NCBI RefSeq assembly: GCF_019977655.1
Contig: NZ_AP024849.1
Coordinates: 5,427,001-5,491,000 of the forward strand
Direction of reading: 5' to 3'
DNA: 64,000 nucleotides
From: Clostridium gelidum
Lineage (GTDB): Bacteria; Bacillota; Clostridia; Clostridiales; Clostridiaceae
The notes beneath the pieces were generated by a model. It worked only from the letters and a program-made list of their open reading frames with translations. It was not told where the DNA came from and did no database searches. This document shows, one piece after another, positions 42,241 through 51,600 of this stretch (position 1 is the first letter of the stretch; each line of letters begins with the position of its first letter). A program made the position numbers and the translations under genes.

Positions 42241-42576
42241 TTATTTTAGGTACCTCAAATTGCAAATAACGACATGTTTTTATATGTAAATATTTCCAAC
42301 GTGTATTCCGTAATAAATTCCATTCATTAATACTTATGCGTATATCTGCCGAAATAAGGAGCATGCTTTTGTTCCGGTTTCTAATGAAACACTTCACAAA
42401 ACATGCTCCTTATTTCTAGTTGGGTATATTTTCTATGAATTGGTTATCTATATAGATACCCACATTGCAAGTTTTACTTATACTGGGTATTATATTCAAC
42501 ATTTACTATACTTAGGCGTATATCCAATTTTGGCGGATATACGCATAAGTACGATTTTCAATGTGGGTACCTATAT
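42241..42576. repeat. Composite palindromic repeat between the two autolysin genes
   Basis: One unit at 42451-42576 begins TATAGATACCCACATTGCAA and ends ATGTGGGTACCTATAT. A second lies to its left and has the AAATAAGGAGCATGC/GCATGCTCCTTATTTC-type arms seen at 33049-33256. The right end abuts the stop codon (CTA at 42577-42579) of the second autolysin. Confidence 0.65.
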
Positions 42577-44835
42577 CTAAATATTCGCTGCAATAACTTC
42601 TGCTATAGCTTCAGCTACTTTTTGTTGACTAGCTGGATCTGAGCATCTTATTGCTTCTTCTTTGTTTGTTATAAACCCTGTTTCAACTAATACTGCTGGC
42701 ATATTTGTATTTCTACCTACAAATATATTTTGACTTTTACCACCTCTATTAGTTAAGTTAAGCTTACTTGCAATATTATTATTTATAAGAGTTGCCATTT
42801 CCTTACTTTTTTCTATTCTATTGCTGTCTAATTTACCACCAAAATCAGTATCTTGAACTAATGTACAGTAAAGAGTTTCTATTCCGTTTACTGTTGGTGC
42901 ATTATCTATTGAATTATGATGTATGCTTATAAAGAAATTAGCATTAGCATTATTAGCAATATTCACTCTATTTGTAAGACTTTGAAGCAAAGCCAATGTT
43001 TCTTTTTGATCCTTAGTTCTAGTCATTATTACATTATAGCCTCTATTTTCAAGTTCTTTTTGTAATTTTAATGCAACTTGAATATTCAAGTCTGCTTCAC
43101 TATATGTTACTCCATCTATATTAGATGTAGCACCACCGTCCCCACCATAGTTATGACCTGCATCTACTACAATTGTCTTTTTACCATTTGAAGAATTATT
43201 GTTTGTTGTAGTATTAGTTGCAGGATTATCTTTATCTTTATCAGTATTACTAGCTGAAGTTTGCTTCTTACCATCTGAACCAATCTTAAATCCACCTATT
43301 GTAACGTCGGTAAGTATTCTTCCTGTAGTTGGATCTAAATAATATGAATCTCCATTAGATGTAACCCATCCTGTTGCCATAGTTCCATTAGTGTTTAAAT
43401 AATACCATACTCCACTAATACTAACCCATCCCTTAGCCATAGCTCCAGTATCATATAGATAATAGTTACTTCCACCATCTGAAATCCATCCTGTTGACAT
43501 AGTACCACTAGTGTTAAAGTAATACCAATAATTATTTAATTGTATCCACCCAGTTGCCATGGTACCGTTCTTATTTAACATGTAGTTCTTACCATCTATT
43601 TTATTCAGACCAGTTACCATACTTCCATCGCCTTGAAGATAATACCAATTATTATTATCTTTAAACCAACCAGTCTTTATTTTTCCACTCTTCTCAGAAT
43701 AGTACCACTTATTATTTAAATTTGTCCAACCATCATTGGCAGCCATAACTCCTGAATCCTTAAAAGAATACAGGCTTGTACCGTCATATTGACTTCCAAT
43801 TGCCATGCTACCATCAGCAGTTAAAAAGTACCAATTATTATTTAATTGCTTCCAACCTTTAACCAAAATTCCTGAAGGCTCAAAATAGTACCATTTTCCT
43901 CCGTCAGTTATCCAACCAGTTGACATTTTACCATCATCTTTTAAATAATACCAATTGCTATCAGGTTTAATCCACCCAATTGCTTTTGTATTATCTGATT
44001 TATAGTAATACCAATCTCCATTTTCATTTTTCCAACCAATAATTGATGTTATATTAGTTTTTTCCTCTACAGTTTTATTACCTGTTTGAGGTTTGTTTTC
44101 TGCAATTACATCTGTTGTACTTGGCGCACTTGGTTTGATTTCAGATTTTCCTGGATTTGGTGCTGCATTTGACGATTGATTGTTATTACTGTTACTGCTA
44201 TTAGTATCCTCTGTTGTATCCTTCGGATAATCTACTCCAGCATAATCCATTAAATTTTTGTATAATGAACCTATTTCTTCACCATATGTAGCACTTGGAG
44301 CCCATTTATTGGCGCCACCTAAAGCATTTACTGTAGTTGCAGTACCTTTAAGCGTTCTAAAATGTCTTGGATCTTCAGTACCATCCTTTGGATATCCCTT
44401 AGCTCCTGCATATAATGCTAAATGATCCATGTGTGCTTGTACACCTTTATCCCAACTATCAAACTTATTATGAGCCTTTGGATCATAATTATCTCCACCT
44501 GATGCTGTCTTAAGTCCACACGGATTATGATAGCTCTCATCTATAACTCCACCAAATTTTCCGAATCCAGTTTCTTTTGCAGCTTGTACATACGCAATAG
44601 CTGGATTAACATCACCACAATTAGGTGAATACTTAAAATAAAGATCTGCGAGTCCTTGAAAAGTCTCTGTTGCTCCTTTAGATTTAGCCCAATTTTTTGC
44701 CTGTTTTGCAGTAACCTCACTGTCTGATATTATTTTAAAATCAGTAGTAGCTGCTTGTACACTTAATGTCGGAACCAAACTTAATACCATTGCAAAAGTC
44801 AATACAAAGGTAATAATCTTCTTTTTTATATTCAA
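42577..44835 (-). CDS. bifunctional autolysin: glucosaminidase, choline-binding repeats, N-acetylmuramoyl-L-alanine amidase (paralogue)
   Basis: A 752-residue protein with a TTG start after GGGAGGTG. The signal peptide is 1-28 (VQA/AT). It has the same three-part plan as 40066-42096: a glucosaminidase-type domain ('QAAKETGFGKFGG', 'YHNPCGLK', 'WDKGVQAHMDHLALYAG'), a linker, about eleven CW-binding repeats (265-525), and Amidase_3 ('VDAGHNYGGDGG', 'YSEADLN', 'SIHHNS', 'VETGFITNKEEA'). The extra repeats account for its greater length. Both paralogues share the unusual CTGTTTTGAA start context, so the duplication included the translation start. Confidence 0.93.
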   Translation of the reverse strand: MNIKKKIITFVLTFAMVLSLVPTLSVQAATTDFKIISDSEVTAKQAKNWAKSKGATETFQGLADLYFKYSPNCGDVNPAIAYVQAAKETGFGKFGGVIDESYHNPCGLKTASGGDNYDPKAHNKFDSWDKGVQAHMDHLALYAGAKGYPKDGTEDPRHFRTLKGTATTVNALGGANKWAPSATYGEEIGSLYKNLMDYAGVDYPKDTTEDTNSSNSNNNQSSNAAPNPGKSEIKPSAPSTTDVIAENKPQTGNKTVEEKTNITSIIGWKNENGDWYYYKSDNTKAIGWIKPDSNWYYLKDDGKMSTGWITDGGKWYYFEPSGILVKGWKQLNNNWYFLTADGSMAIGSQYDGTSLYSFKDSGVMAANDGWTNLNNKWYYSEKSGKIKTGWFKDNNNWYYLQGDGSMVTGLNKIDGKNYMLNKNGTMATGWIQLNNYWYYFNTSGTMSTGWISDGGSNYYLYDTGAMAKGWVSISGVWYYLNTNGTMATGWVTSNGDSYYLDPTTGRILTDVTIGGFKIGSDGKKQTSASNTDKDKDNPATNTTTNNNSSNGKKTIVVDAGHNYGGDGGATSNIDGVTYSEADLNIQVALKLQKELENRGYNVIMTRTKDQKETLALLQSLTNRVNIANNANANFFISIHHNSIDNAPTVNGIETLYCTLVQDTDFGGKLDSNRIEKSKEMATLINNNIASKLNLTNRGGKSQNIFVGRNTNMPAVLVETGFITNKEEAIRCSDPASQQKVAEAIAEVIAANI

Positions 44836-44924
44836 AACAGTCCGTCACCTCCCTATATTAGATTCTAACAAAAAATGTCACATGATTAAAGGTAAATTTG
44901 AAAATTTATAAATTTTTTTATCAT

Positions 44925-45000
44925 AAGTAGAGAACCCAAATCTATGATTTGGTGTGAATCACTTACTCAGCGAACGCATGTGAGTCGAGATTCCTTAAAA
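44925..45000 (+). other. Structured segment upstream of the second autolysin
   Basis: On the plus strand, GAGAACCCAAATC..GATTTGGTGTGAATC pairs to a stem, and GAATC..GATTC encloses ACTCA/TGAGT. The GAACCC/GGNGNGAATC words recall part of the c-di-AMP (ydaO) riboswitch. However, the strand is opposite to the flanking genes and the rest of the consensus is missing. It may simply be a hairpin in the autolysin 5' region. Confidence 0.25.
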
Positions 45001-45002
45001 AA

Positions 45003-45028
45003 AAGAGAGCCTTTTTATTTGCTCTCTT
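45003..45028 (-). terminator. terminator of the small Cys-rich protein gene
   Basis: AAGAGAGC/GCTCTCTT is followed by TTTTTTTTAAGG on the minus strand. It starts within 2 bases of the stop codon. Confidence 0.85.
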
Positions 45029-45029
45029 C

Positions 45030-45365
45030 TCAGTGATTATTGTGTTTTCCTCTACATTTACCAAGATTACTATTACAATCATCAAGATTGTCCATTAAGT
45101 TGTCTACCATTTTGTCTGTAAGACACATTTGGTTATTTATCATCTTTTCATTTACACACATTAAATGGCAAATAAAATTTTGATTAGTATAAGCATATAA
45201 GAATAACAATATCATTATTAGTCTGCTTAACACAGCTTCTTGGCTTCCCATAACCAGTGTAGACAAGCTCAAATCACTTGTTGGAGCACATGTTGCTCCA
45301 CTTGTTGCGTCAGTATCTGTTCCTAAAGTATCGAAATCAGTATCACAAAAATTACAGTTACTCAT
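45030..45365 (-). CDS. small Cys- and Asp-rich protein of unknown function
   Basis: The start is ATG 45365, five bases after AGGA, giving 111 residues. The N-terminus is acidic with paired cysteines ('MSNCNFCDTDFDTLG', 'ATSGATC'). A hydrophobic segment (about 40-62) is followed by 'CHLMCVNEKMINNQMCLTDKMVDNLMDNLDDCNSNLGKCRGKH'. Eight cysteines in all suggest metal binding or disulfides. The hydrophobic segment could make it membrane-associated. I do not recognise the family. A good ribosome binding site and its own terminator argue that it is expressed. Confidence 0.7.
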   Translation of the reverse strand: MSNCNFCDTDFDTLGTDTDATSGATCAPTSDLSLSTLVMGSQEAVLSRLIMILLFLYAYTNQNFICHLMCVNEKMINNQMCLTDKMVDNLMDNLDDCNSNLGKCRGKHNNH

Positions 45366-45706
45366 TCTCTTCCTCTCCATGTACAAACATATTATATATA
45401 ATAATAGTATGAAGAATTTGTCCCTTTTGTTACTTGTTAATTATCTTTTTCAATTTCTAACAACTCATTTATTAATTTAATAGAATTATCATATTCAAAT
45501 ATCCCTAAATTCTCTTCTATAATATGTCTTTGATTTTAAATTTAGTTTCTTTTGCCGTGAACCGGCATTTTATTTCGTGAATTACTCAAAAATTATTCTT
45601 GACCGATAATATTTCTTTAGTGAATCACCCCATTTAATGATAAAATAATAAGAAGAATCATTGTTATGTGAATTTAGGCACAATCAAAAATAGGAGTGAT
45701 ATAATT
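45366..45706. other. Gene-free gap with a small frame remnant
   Basis: On the minus strand, 45437-45532 keeps about 31 codons without a start (ending 'SIKLINELLEIEKDN'), possibly the tail of a lost gene. A GCCGGTTCACGG-type hairpin (CCGTGAACCGG) lies near 45557. The plus-strand half-repeat GGCACAATCAAAAA at 45677 precedes the broken regulator. Confidence 0.35.
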
Positions 45707-46013
45707 TTGAATATTGCAATATGTGATGATTTAGAAAACGATAGACATGCTTTAATACATATGATTGAAAAATATTGCAAAGATTATAATTTAGAAGTTA
45801 AACTTTTCACTTATAAAAATGGTAAAGAATTGCTTTCAAACTTTACTTCTGGAAAATTCAAAAGAACACGTCATTGGAATTTCCTCTGTTCATGCGGTTG
45901 CCTCCAAATATGGTGGCAGTGCAAAATTTGAAGTTGATTCTGAAAATAATGTGTTTAAAGTTTCTATACTTTTAAAAAATAATAAAGGTTACAATCACCG
46001 CAAATCTAGGTGA
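45707..46013 (+). pseudogene. Deletion fusion of an agr-type response regulator and GHKL histidine kinase
   Basis: A TTG start at 45707, 9 bases after AGGAG, opens a LytTR-type receiver domain ('NIAICDDLENDRHALIHMIEKYC'), which runs for about 50 codons to near 45858. The frame then switches. The other frame continues as the last 45 residues of a GHKL (AgrC-like) kinase ATPase domain ('GISSVHAVASKYGGSAKFEV', 'NNVFKVSILLKNN'). The simplest reading is an internal deletion removing the LytTR domain and most of the kinase gene that followed it. It is non-functional. Confidence 0.75.
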
Positions 46014-46023
46014 CTGTAACCTT
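45985..46023. terminator. bidirectional terminator between the broken regulator and prfC
   Basis: AAGGTTACAATCACC pairs with GGTGACTGTAACCTT (one mismatch). Downstream on the minus strand is TTATTATTTTT. Confidence 0.75.
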
Positions 46024-46084
46024 AACTTTAGTTCTTCAAGCTTTCTCTTTGAGCTTCCACATCAATTGTTAATTGTTAATTGAA

Positions 46085-47680
46085 CTAATCTTCACTCTTT
46101 CCAATTGCTGATAAAATTAATCCTTTGTTATGTTCTAAAGCCCAGCTTATGCCCCAATCGTTTTGGAATATAAGTAGGTTTCTATCTTTAAGGTCTTTAA
46201 CCTTTTTAGTATCTGAAGTTAAGTTTAAAGAATCCATTTCAATATCTTTATTTTCAATCCATCTTACATATCTATAGTCTAATCTATCCATTTTTACATC
46301 AACATTATATTCATTGTTTAATCTGTATTCTAATACTTCAAATTGAAGTACACCAACAACACCAACTATGATTTCTTCCATACCTATATGAGTTTCTCTA
46401 AATACCTGAATTGCTCCTTCTTGAGCAATTTGAGTAACACCTTTTACAAATTGTTTTCTCTTCATGGTATCTACTGGTCTAACTCTTGCAAAATGTTCTG
46501 GTGCAAAGGCTGGTATTCCTTCAAATTTAAATTTATTATTTGGCATGCATAAAGTATCACCAATTGAGAATATACCCGGATCAAATACACCTATTATATC
46601 TCCTGCATAAGCTTCTTCAATAATTTCTCGCTCTTGAGCTAAGAATTGTTGAGGTTGCGCAAGTTTAAGCTTCTTGCCACCTTGCATATGCATAACTTCC
46701 ATTCCCTTTTTAAATTCTCCAGAGCAAATTCTCATAAAGGCAATTCTATCTCTATGTGCCTTATTCATATTTGCTTGAATTTTAAATATAAAGGCTGTAA
46801 AATCCTTATTCAGAGGATCAATTTCCCCTATGCTTGAATTTCTTGGAAGTGGTGGTGAAGTCATTCCTAAGAAATGCTCTAAAAATGGTTCAACTCCAAA
46901 GTTAGTTAAAGCAGATCCAAAGAATACAGGTGTTAAATCCCCGTCTCTTACCTGCTTAGCATCAAGTTCATCTCCTGCAATATCTAAAAGTTCAATGTCT
47001 TCCATAAGTTTATCATGAAGTGATACTCCAAGTAGATCCTTGAATATCTCATCATTAACATCTCCTTCTGTTGATGTAACTTCTGTTTGACCATGATTTC
47101 CTGCATTAAAAGCTAAAACTCTCTTGTTTTGTCTTTCATAAACACCTTTAAATTCTTTACCAGAACCTATTGGCCAGTTTATTGGATAGGTCTTTATTCC
47201 AAGTTCATTTTCAATATCATCAAGAAGTATAAACGGATCTTGAGCTTCTCTATCCATCTTATTTATAAATGTAAATATAGGAATTCCCCTGAGGGCACAA
47301 ACATGAAATAATTTTCTTGTTTGATCTTCTATACCCTTTGCAGCATCAATAACCATTACTGCGCTGTCTGCTGCCATAAGTGTTCTATATGTATCTTCTG
47401 AGAAGTCTTGGTGACCTGGAGTATCTAATATATTTATGCAATATCCATCATAATTAAATTGCATAACTGAAGAAGTAACAGAAATACCTCTTTGTTTTTC
47501 AATTTCCATCCAGTCAGAAACGGCATGCTTAGAAGCTTTTCTTGCTTTAACAGAACCTGCAAGCCTTATAGCTCCTCCATAAAGTAATAACTTTTCTGTA
47601 AGGGTAGTTTTACCAGCATCAGGGTGAGAAATAATCGCAAAGGTTCTTCTCTTTTCAATTTCTTTTATATAATCAGCCAA
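46085..47680 (-). CDS. prfC: peptide chain release factor 3
   Basis: A 531-residue protein with a TTG start after AGGAGG. It is a translational GTPase with G1 'SHPDAGKTT' (18-26), the G2 region 'EKQRGISVTSSVMQF', G3 'DTPGHQDF' and G4 'NKMD'. RF3-specific segments 'GSALTNFGVEPFLEHFLGM' and 'FAPEHFARVRPVDTMKRKQF' follow. RF3 recycles RF1/RF2 from the ribosome after peptide release. The length is normal for the family. It is the only informational housekeeping gene in the window. A GGCACAATG half-repeat lies about 35 bp upstream of the start. Confidence 0.97.
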   Translation of the reverse strand: MADYIKEIEKRRTFAIISHPDAGKTTLTEKLLLYGGAIRLAGSVKARKASKHAVSDWMEIEKQRGISVTSSVMQFNYDGYCINILDTPGHQDFSEDTYRTLMAADSAVMVIDAAKGIEDQTRKLFHVCALRGIPIFTFINKMDREAQDPFILLDDIENELGIKTYPINWPIGSGKEFKGVYERQNKRVLAFNAGNHGQTEVTSTEGDVNDEIFKDLLGVSLHDKLMEDIELLDIAGDELDAKQVRDGDLTPVFFGSALTNFGVEPFLEHFLGMTSPPLPRNSSIGEIDPLNKDFTAFIFKIQANMNKAHRDRIAFMRICSGEFKKGMEVMHMQGGKKLKLAQPQQFLAQEREIIEEAYAGDIIGVFDPGIFSIGDTLCMPNNKFKFEGIPAFAPEHFARVRPVDTMKRKQFVKGVTQIAQEGAIQVFRETHIGMEEIIVGVVGVLQFEVLEYRLNNEYNVDVKMDRLDYRYVRWIENKDIEMDSLNLTSDTKKVKDLKDRNLLIFQNDWGISWALEHNKGLILSAIGKSED

Positions 47681-47988
47681 AGCTAAGTCCTCCTATTGAT
47701 ATAAATTTTTTTCATTGTGCCTAATATGTCTTAATTAATCTATTTTTACACTTTTCTGCGTCTTACGTCAACATGTTTAATCCACAATTTCAAATTCATT
47801 TTGTACTTAATTGTTGATAACTTATTAATATATTATCTAAACTGTGGATAAGTAAAAAAAATTCTATTTTTCCTCATTATTAACTGATATATTATACCAT
47901 ACACAATGATGACTGTCACCAAAGAAAAAAACTCCACTATATGGAGTTTACAAAATATCTACTATTAAAATTGTTGTATTGTCTATTT
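47681..47988. other. prfC upstream region
   Basis: It contains the half-repeat TTGTGCC at 47715-47721, AT-rich promoter sequence and the terminator at 47929-47949. Nothing coding is seen. Confidence 0.4.
47929..47949 (-). terminator. terminator of the coiled-coil protein gene
   Basis: AAACTCCA/TGGAGTTT is followed by TTTTTCTTT on the minus strand. Confidence 0.8.
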
Positions 47989-48324
47989 TTAGTGCATTGC
48001 TTTTACTCTAGTTAATTCCATATCTAAGTCAGCTATTTTATGAACATTCTTTGCAGTAATCGCATCAACCCCGCTAACTTTTATGGCTATATTAGATAAT
48101 TCTCTTGTCATATCGTCTGTCATATCATCTAATTTAGCTTTTATTTCTCTTTGACCATTTTCTAAATTATCTAATCTTACATCTATTTTATCTAACCTTG
48201 CATCTACTTTATCTATTCTAGCTACTATCTTTTTTTGACCTTCATCTAATTTGTCAACCTTCTCTTCAAGTTTGTCAAATCTTCCATTAATAGTTTTTAG
48301 TATTTCTAAGATTTCATTCTCCAA
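47989..48324 (-). CDS. coiled-coil protein of unknown function
   Basis: A 111-residue protein with a TTG start after GGAAGTGAAG. Residues 10-75 are a near-perfect repeat of 'RFDKLEEKVDKLDEGQKK / VARIDKVDARLDKIDVRLDNLENGQRE', with Ile/Leu/Val every three to four residues, so it is a long parallel coiled coil. The C-terminal 'AITAKNVHKIADLDMELTRV' continues the helix. There is no signal peptide or membrane segment. Similar small proteins are common in clostridia without a known role. A phage-like or cytoskeletal function cannot be judged from sequence. Confidence 0.78.
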   Translation of the reverse strand: MENEILEILKTINGRFDKLEEKVDKLDEGQKKIVARIDKVDARLDKIDVRLDNLENGQREIKAKLDDMTDDMTRELSNIAIKVSGVDAITAKNVHKIADLDMELTRVKAMH

Positions 48325-48632
48325 CTAACTTCACTTCCTTTTAAATATTTTCCGTTCTTAAATAATGATTTAATTATACATTAAATCCTCATGAATTTAT
48401 ACTCATAATTGTTCCCAGTTTTGATAATTATAATACTTAAAACTATTGCAATTTACAATGTGCAATTGACAATTAATGATGAAATCACTTCGTAATTTCT
48501 ATATATAACAAAAAATCCCAAAAGAATTTTTTCCCTTAATTATATATTTTTAATTGAACATTATAAATTAAAAATAAGCTGTCTTGCATCAGAAATTGTT
48601 TTTCTAATGTAAGGCAGCTTATTAAATTTATA
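48325..48632. other. Gap with AATTGT-type repeat sequence
   Basis: It contains AATTTACAATGTGCAATTGACAATTAATG near 48450 and the terminator at 48573-48623. Nothing coding is seen. Confidence 0.4.
48573..48623 (-). terminator. terminator of the 1160-residue surface protein gene
   Basis: A 23-bp imperfect stem beginning AATAAGCTG and ending CAGCTTATT, followed by TTTTAATTT on the minus strand. Confidence 0.85.
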
Positions 48633-51600
48633 CTATTCTACTTTAATACTTAATGAAGTGTATCCAAGTATATTTCCATTACTATCTACCCAAGCATAAT
48701 ATTTAGTAGTAATAGGTTGTGTAACTACAGCCCATGTACTTGAACCATACATAGCAACTGGAATTTGTTCTAAGTATTGTCCTCCTAGTACATTTGTTCC
48801 AGTACCACTTAAGCTGACAACTGTTGCATTTTTTAAACCATCTAATGTTGTCGCCACTTTAACTTTTGTTGCTATTTTAGATCCAGTATATGGATTTGTA
48901 AGTTTAATTCCCACACATGCAATTTGTGCATTTGTATATGGAGTCAATTCTCTTATTTTATCTAGCGCTGCCGATTTATCAGTATCAAATGTACTTGGTA
49001 CAGTAATACTAACAATTCCATCTTTTATAGTAATAATCCCAAGCCCTGCTTTTTCATATCCATCATTCAATATATTAAATGGTACATCAGTAATAACATC
49101 AGTAATAGTTTCAACTCCATTTACTGTTGTTTTTTTCTGTGTTGTTACTTTATAATACAAAACATCTGCACGCACATTTGAATTTTGTAAAGCTGGTTGA
49201 ACTACATTAACTGTATAATCCTTCTTTGTTGTTCCATCTTCTGCTGTTACTGTATATATTACTGGACTTGCAAAGTTAACTGTTCCACTTCCACTTGTTT
49301 GATTTGTTCCATTTACTGCTAAAGTTGCGTTATCTGACAAAGTAAAGTTTGCAGTTAAACTTGATACATCTGTAGGAACTACCACTGTAATTATTCCATT
49401 TGTTTCATCTATTGTTCCTGTATAAGAACCATTAATATTACTTAAACTAAATGTTTTTATTGATTTTTGAGTGCTTAAAGTTTTTCCAATATTAGTTGCA
49501 TCAAGTTTTCCTACATCTAGGTAATTTGATGCAGGATTTGTAGCACCAGCGTTAGAAATTGCTTTTAATCTAACATATAAATTATTACCTGCTGTAAAAT
49601 TAGTATCAGTCAATTCAATAGTAGTACCTGTTGCTGTGAATGATTTTGCATTGGCCCAATTTGGAGTAACGCCATCTGCACATACACAATATTCATAACT
49701 TACAGCACTAGTTAATACTGATAATTTTATTGTATTATCTTTAGCTGGCACTGCAGAACCAGTTGCTAGTGAAATACTACCAGCCGTTAGTGTTCGTTCG
49801 CTTATAAATGCTATATTTTGACTTGAATATAATTTAGTTCCGGCTATATTTGTTGTAAATGTTACAATAAGTGCATAACTATTTGGTGTAGTTTTATCCT
49901 TTATTACTGCATCTAATTTAGCTTGACTAATTGTTAACTTCTTAGAATTTTCATCAAGTGAATAATCCGTACCCTTACCTAAAGTTACACCCCCTAATGT
50001 TACTGAATCAATTCCTGTGGCAGTTTTGCTTCCACTTCCCAAAGTATAATTAAATGTCACAGCACTTGGTGTTGTAGTATTGTAAATTGCTGTAGTGTCT
50101 GCTGTTATCGTTGGACTAGCTGCATCTGCTACTTTAAATGCTCCTGTATATACCGTTTTATTATTATACGTTACTGGTATACCCGCAGTTGCACTATTCC
50201 TTGTAGTTAACGGCATACCATCGTAATAGCCTGGTGTTGTAATACCATATAACTTGAAATCACTATATAGGATTGGGTTCTCAGTATTATTATTGAATTT
50301 CACGTTTACCTTTAAATTACTAAGTTTTAAGTTATCACCTTCAGCATAATTTAATGTTACACTTCCATCTACAACTCCCACTAGTTCATTAATACTAAGT
50401 GTTTGTTTAATACTAACATTTAATTTAGCCGTAACTGAGACACCACTTCCCATAATGTATCCTGCTGGGCTTTCAATATCTGCAACTAAATTCTTGATTC
50501 CTTGGCTTCCATCAAATGCGGTGCAATTCCATGTTTTAACATTAGCTACTACTGTACCACCATCATAGTTTAATGTAACTGTCTTTGGAAGAATTCCTGC
50601 TGCATTTAATAGGGTTGTATCCATTATATGCTTATCAGAAGCTAAAGGAATTTCAGATATTGTAGCTGCTCCTGTTATTGTTTTTCTGTTATCTGTTTGT
50701 TTTGTATTAACTATTACCTTAAGTGTTCCACTTGGCATAGGTAACCCATCTGTTTTAGTATAACCAGTTGGTACAGCCCCTAATGTTGCAACTAAATCAT
50801 AATTTCCAGTAGCTGCTCCATTATAAATTCCTGTCCAATCAGTTATTCCCATTTCTATTACTTTTACTGTACCATCACTTAAACTACATGACACATTAGC
50901 CTTAGTTGGAAGTTTACCAGATGCCTTTAATACTGCTAAATCTACTATATCTCCTGTAGTATCAATTACCACATCAGTTAAACTTACATTTTTATCAAAG
51001 TAAACTATTTTCCCTAAATTTTGATTATTTGTAGTACCGCCTGTATTCGTAGTTCCACCTGTATTTGTATTTCCAGAATCAGTTGCTACATTTATTGTTA
51101 TATTAGTACTTCCAACTACTTTAGAAGTATCATTAGCAGTTGCTATTACTGAAACTGTTCCATTGGATACTGCAGTTAATAATCCACTTGAACTTATTGT
51201 TGCTATTTTTGAATCAGACACTGACCATGTTACACCCACCTCAGTTGCATCAATCGGTAGTACTTTAGCGCTCATTTGTAGAGTTCCAGATTTAGTTGTT
51301 ATAGTTCCCGTAGTGCTTGTTACTGTAATATCTTCTACAAGTACTTTATCCGTACTTGTTCCTGGGTCTGAAGTACTAGATTCTTTCCACTGAGCATATA
51401 AAGTGATGTCTTTTTTGATAGTGATTGACTCACCAGCCTCGTAACTATCACCATCTCCATCTTTCTTAGTAGTCCATTCAACAAATGTATATCCACTCTT
51501 TGTAGGTTTATACAAGGTTAATTTCTCATCCTTTTCAATAGTCTTTGTGCTAAATTCATCTCCATCATCATCTTTAAATTTAACATTATATTTTATAAGA

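Noticed and set aside
42191..42397. A 68-codon minus-strand open frame between the autolysins
   Set aside because: It is made of repeat sequence shared with non-coding copies at 33049 and 56553.
44925..45000. Possible c-di-AMP (ydaO) riboswitch
   Set aside because: Only two short words match, the strand is opposite to the flanking genes and most of the consensus is missing. It is kept as a low-confidence structure only.
45437..45532. A 31-codon minus-strand frame ending KLINELLEIEKDN
   Set aside because: It has no start codon and is bounded by a stop. It may be a tail of a lost gene but is too short to assign.
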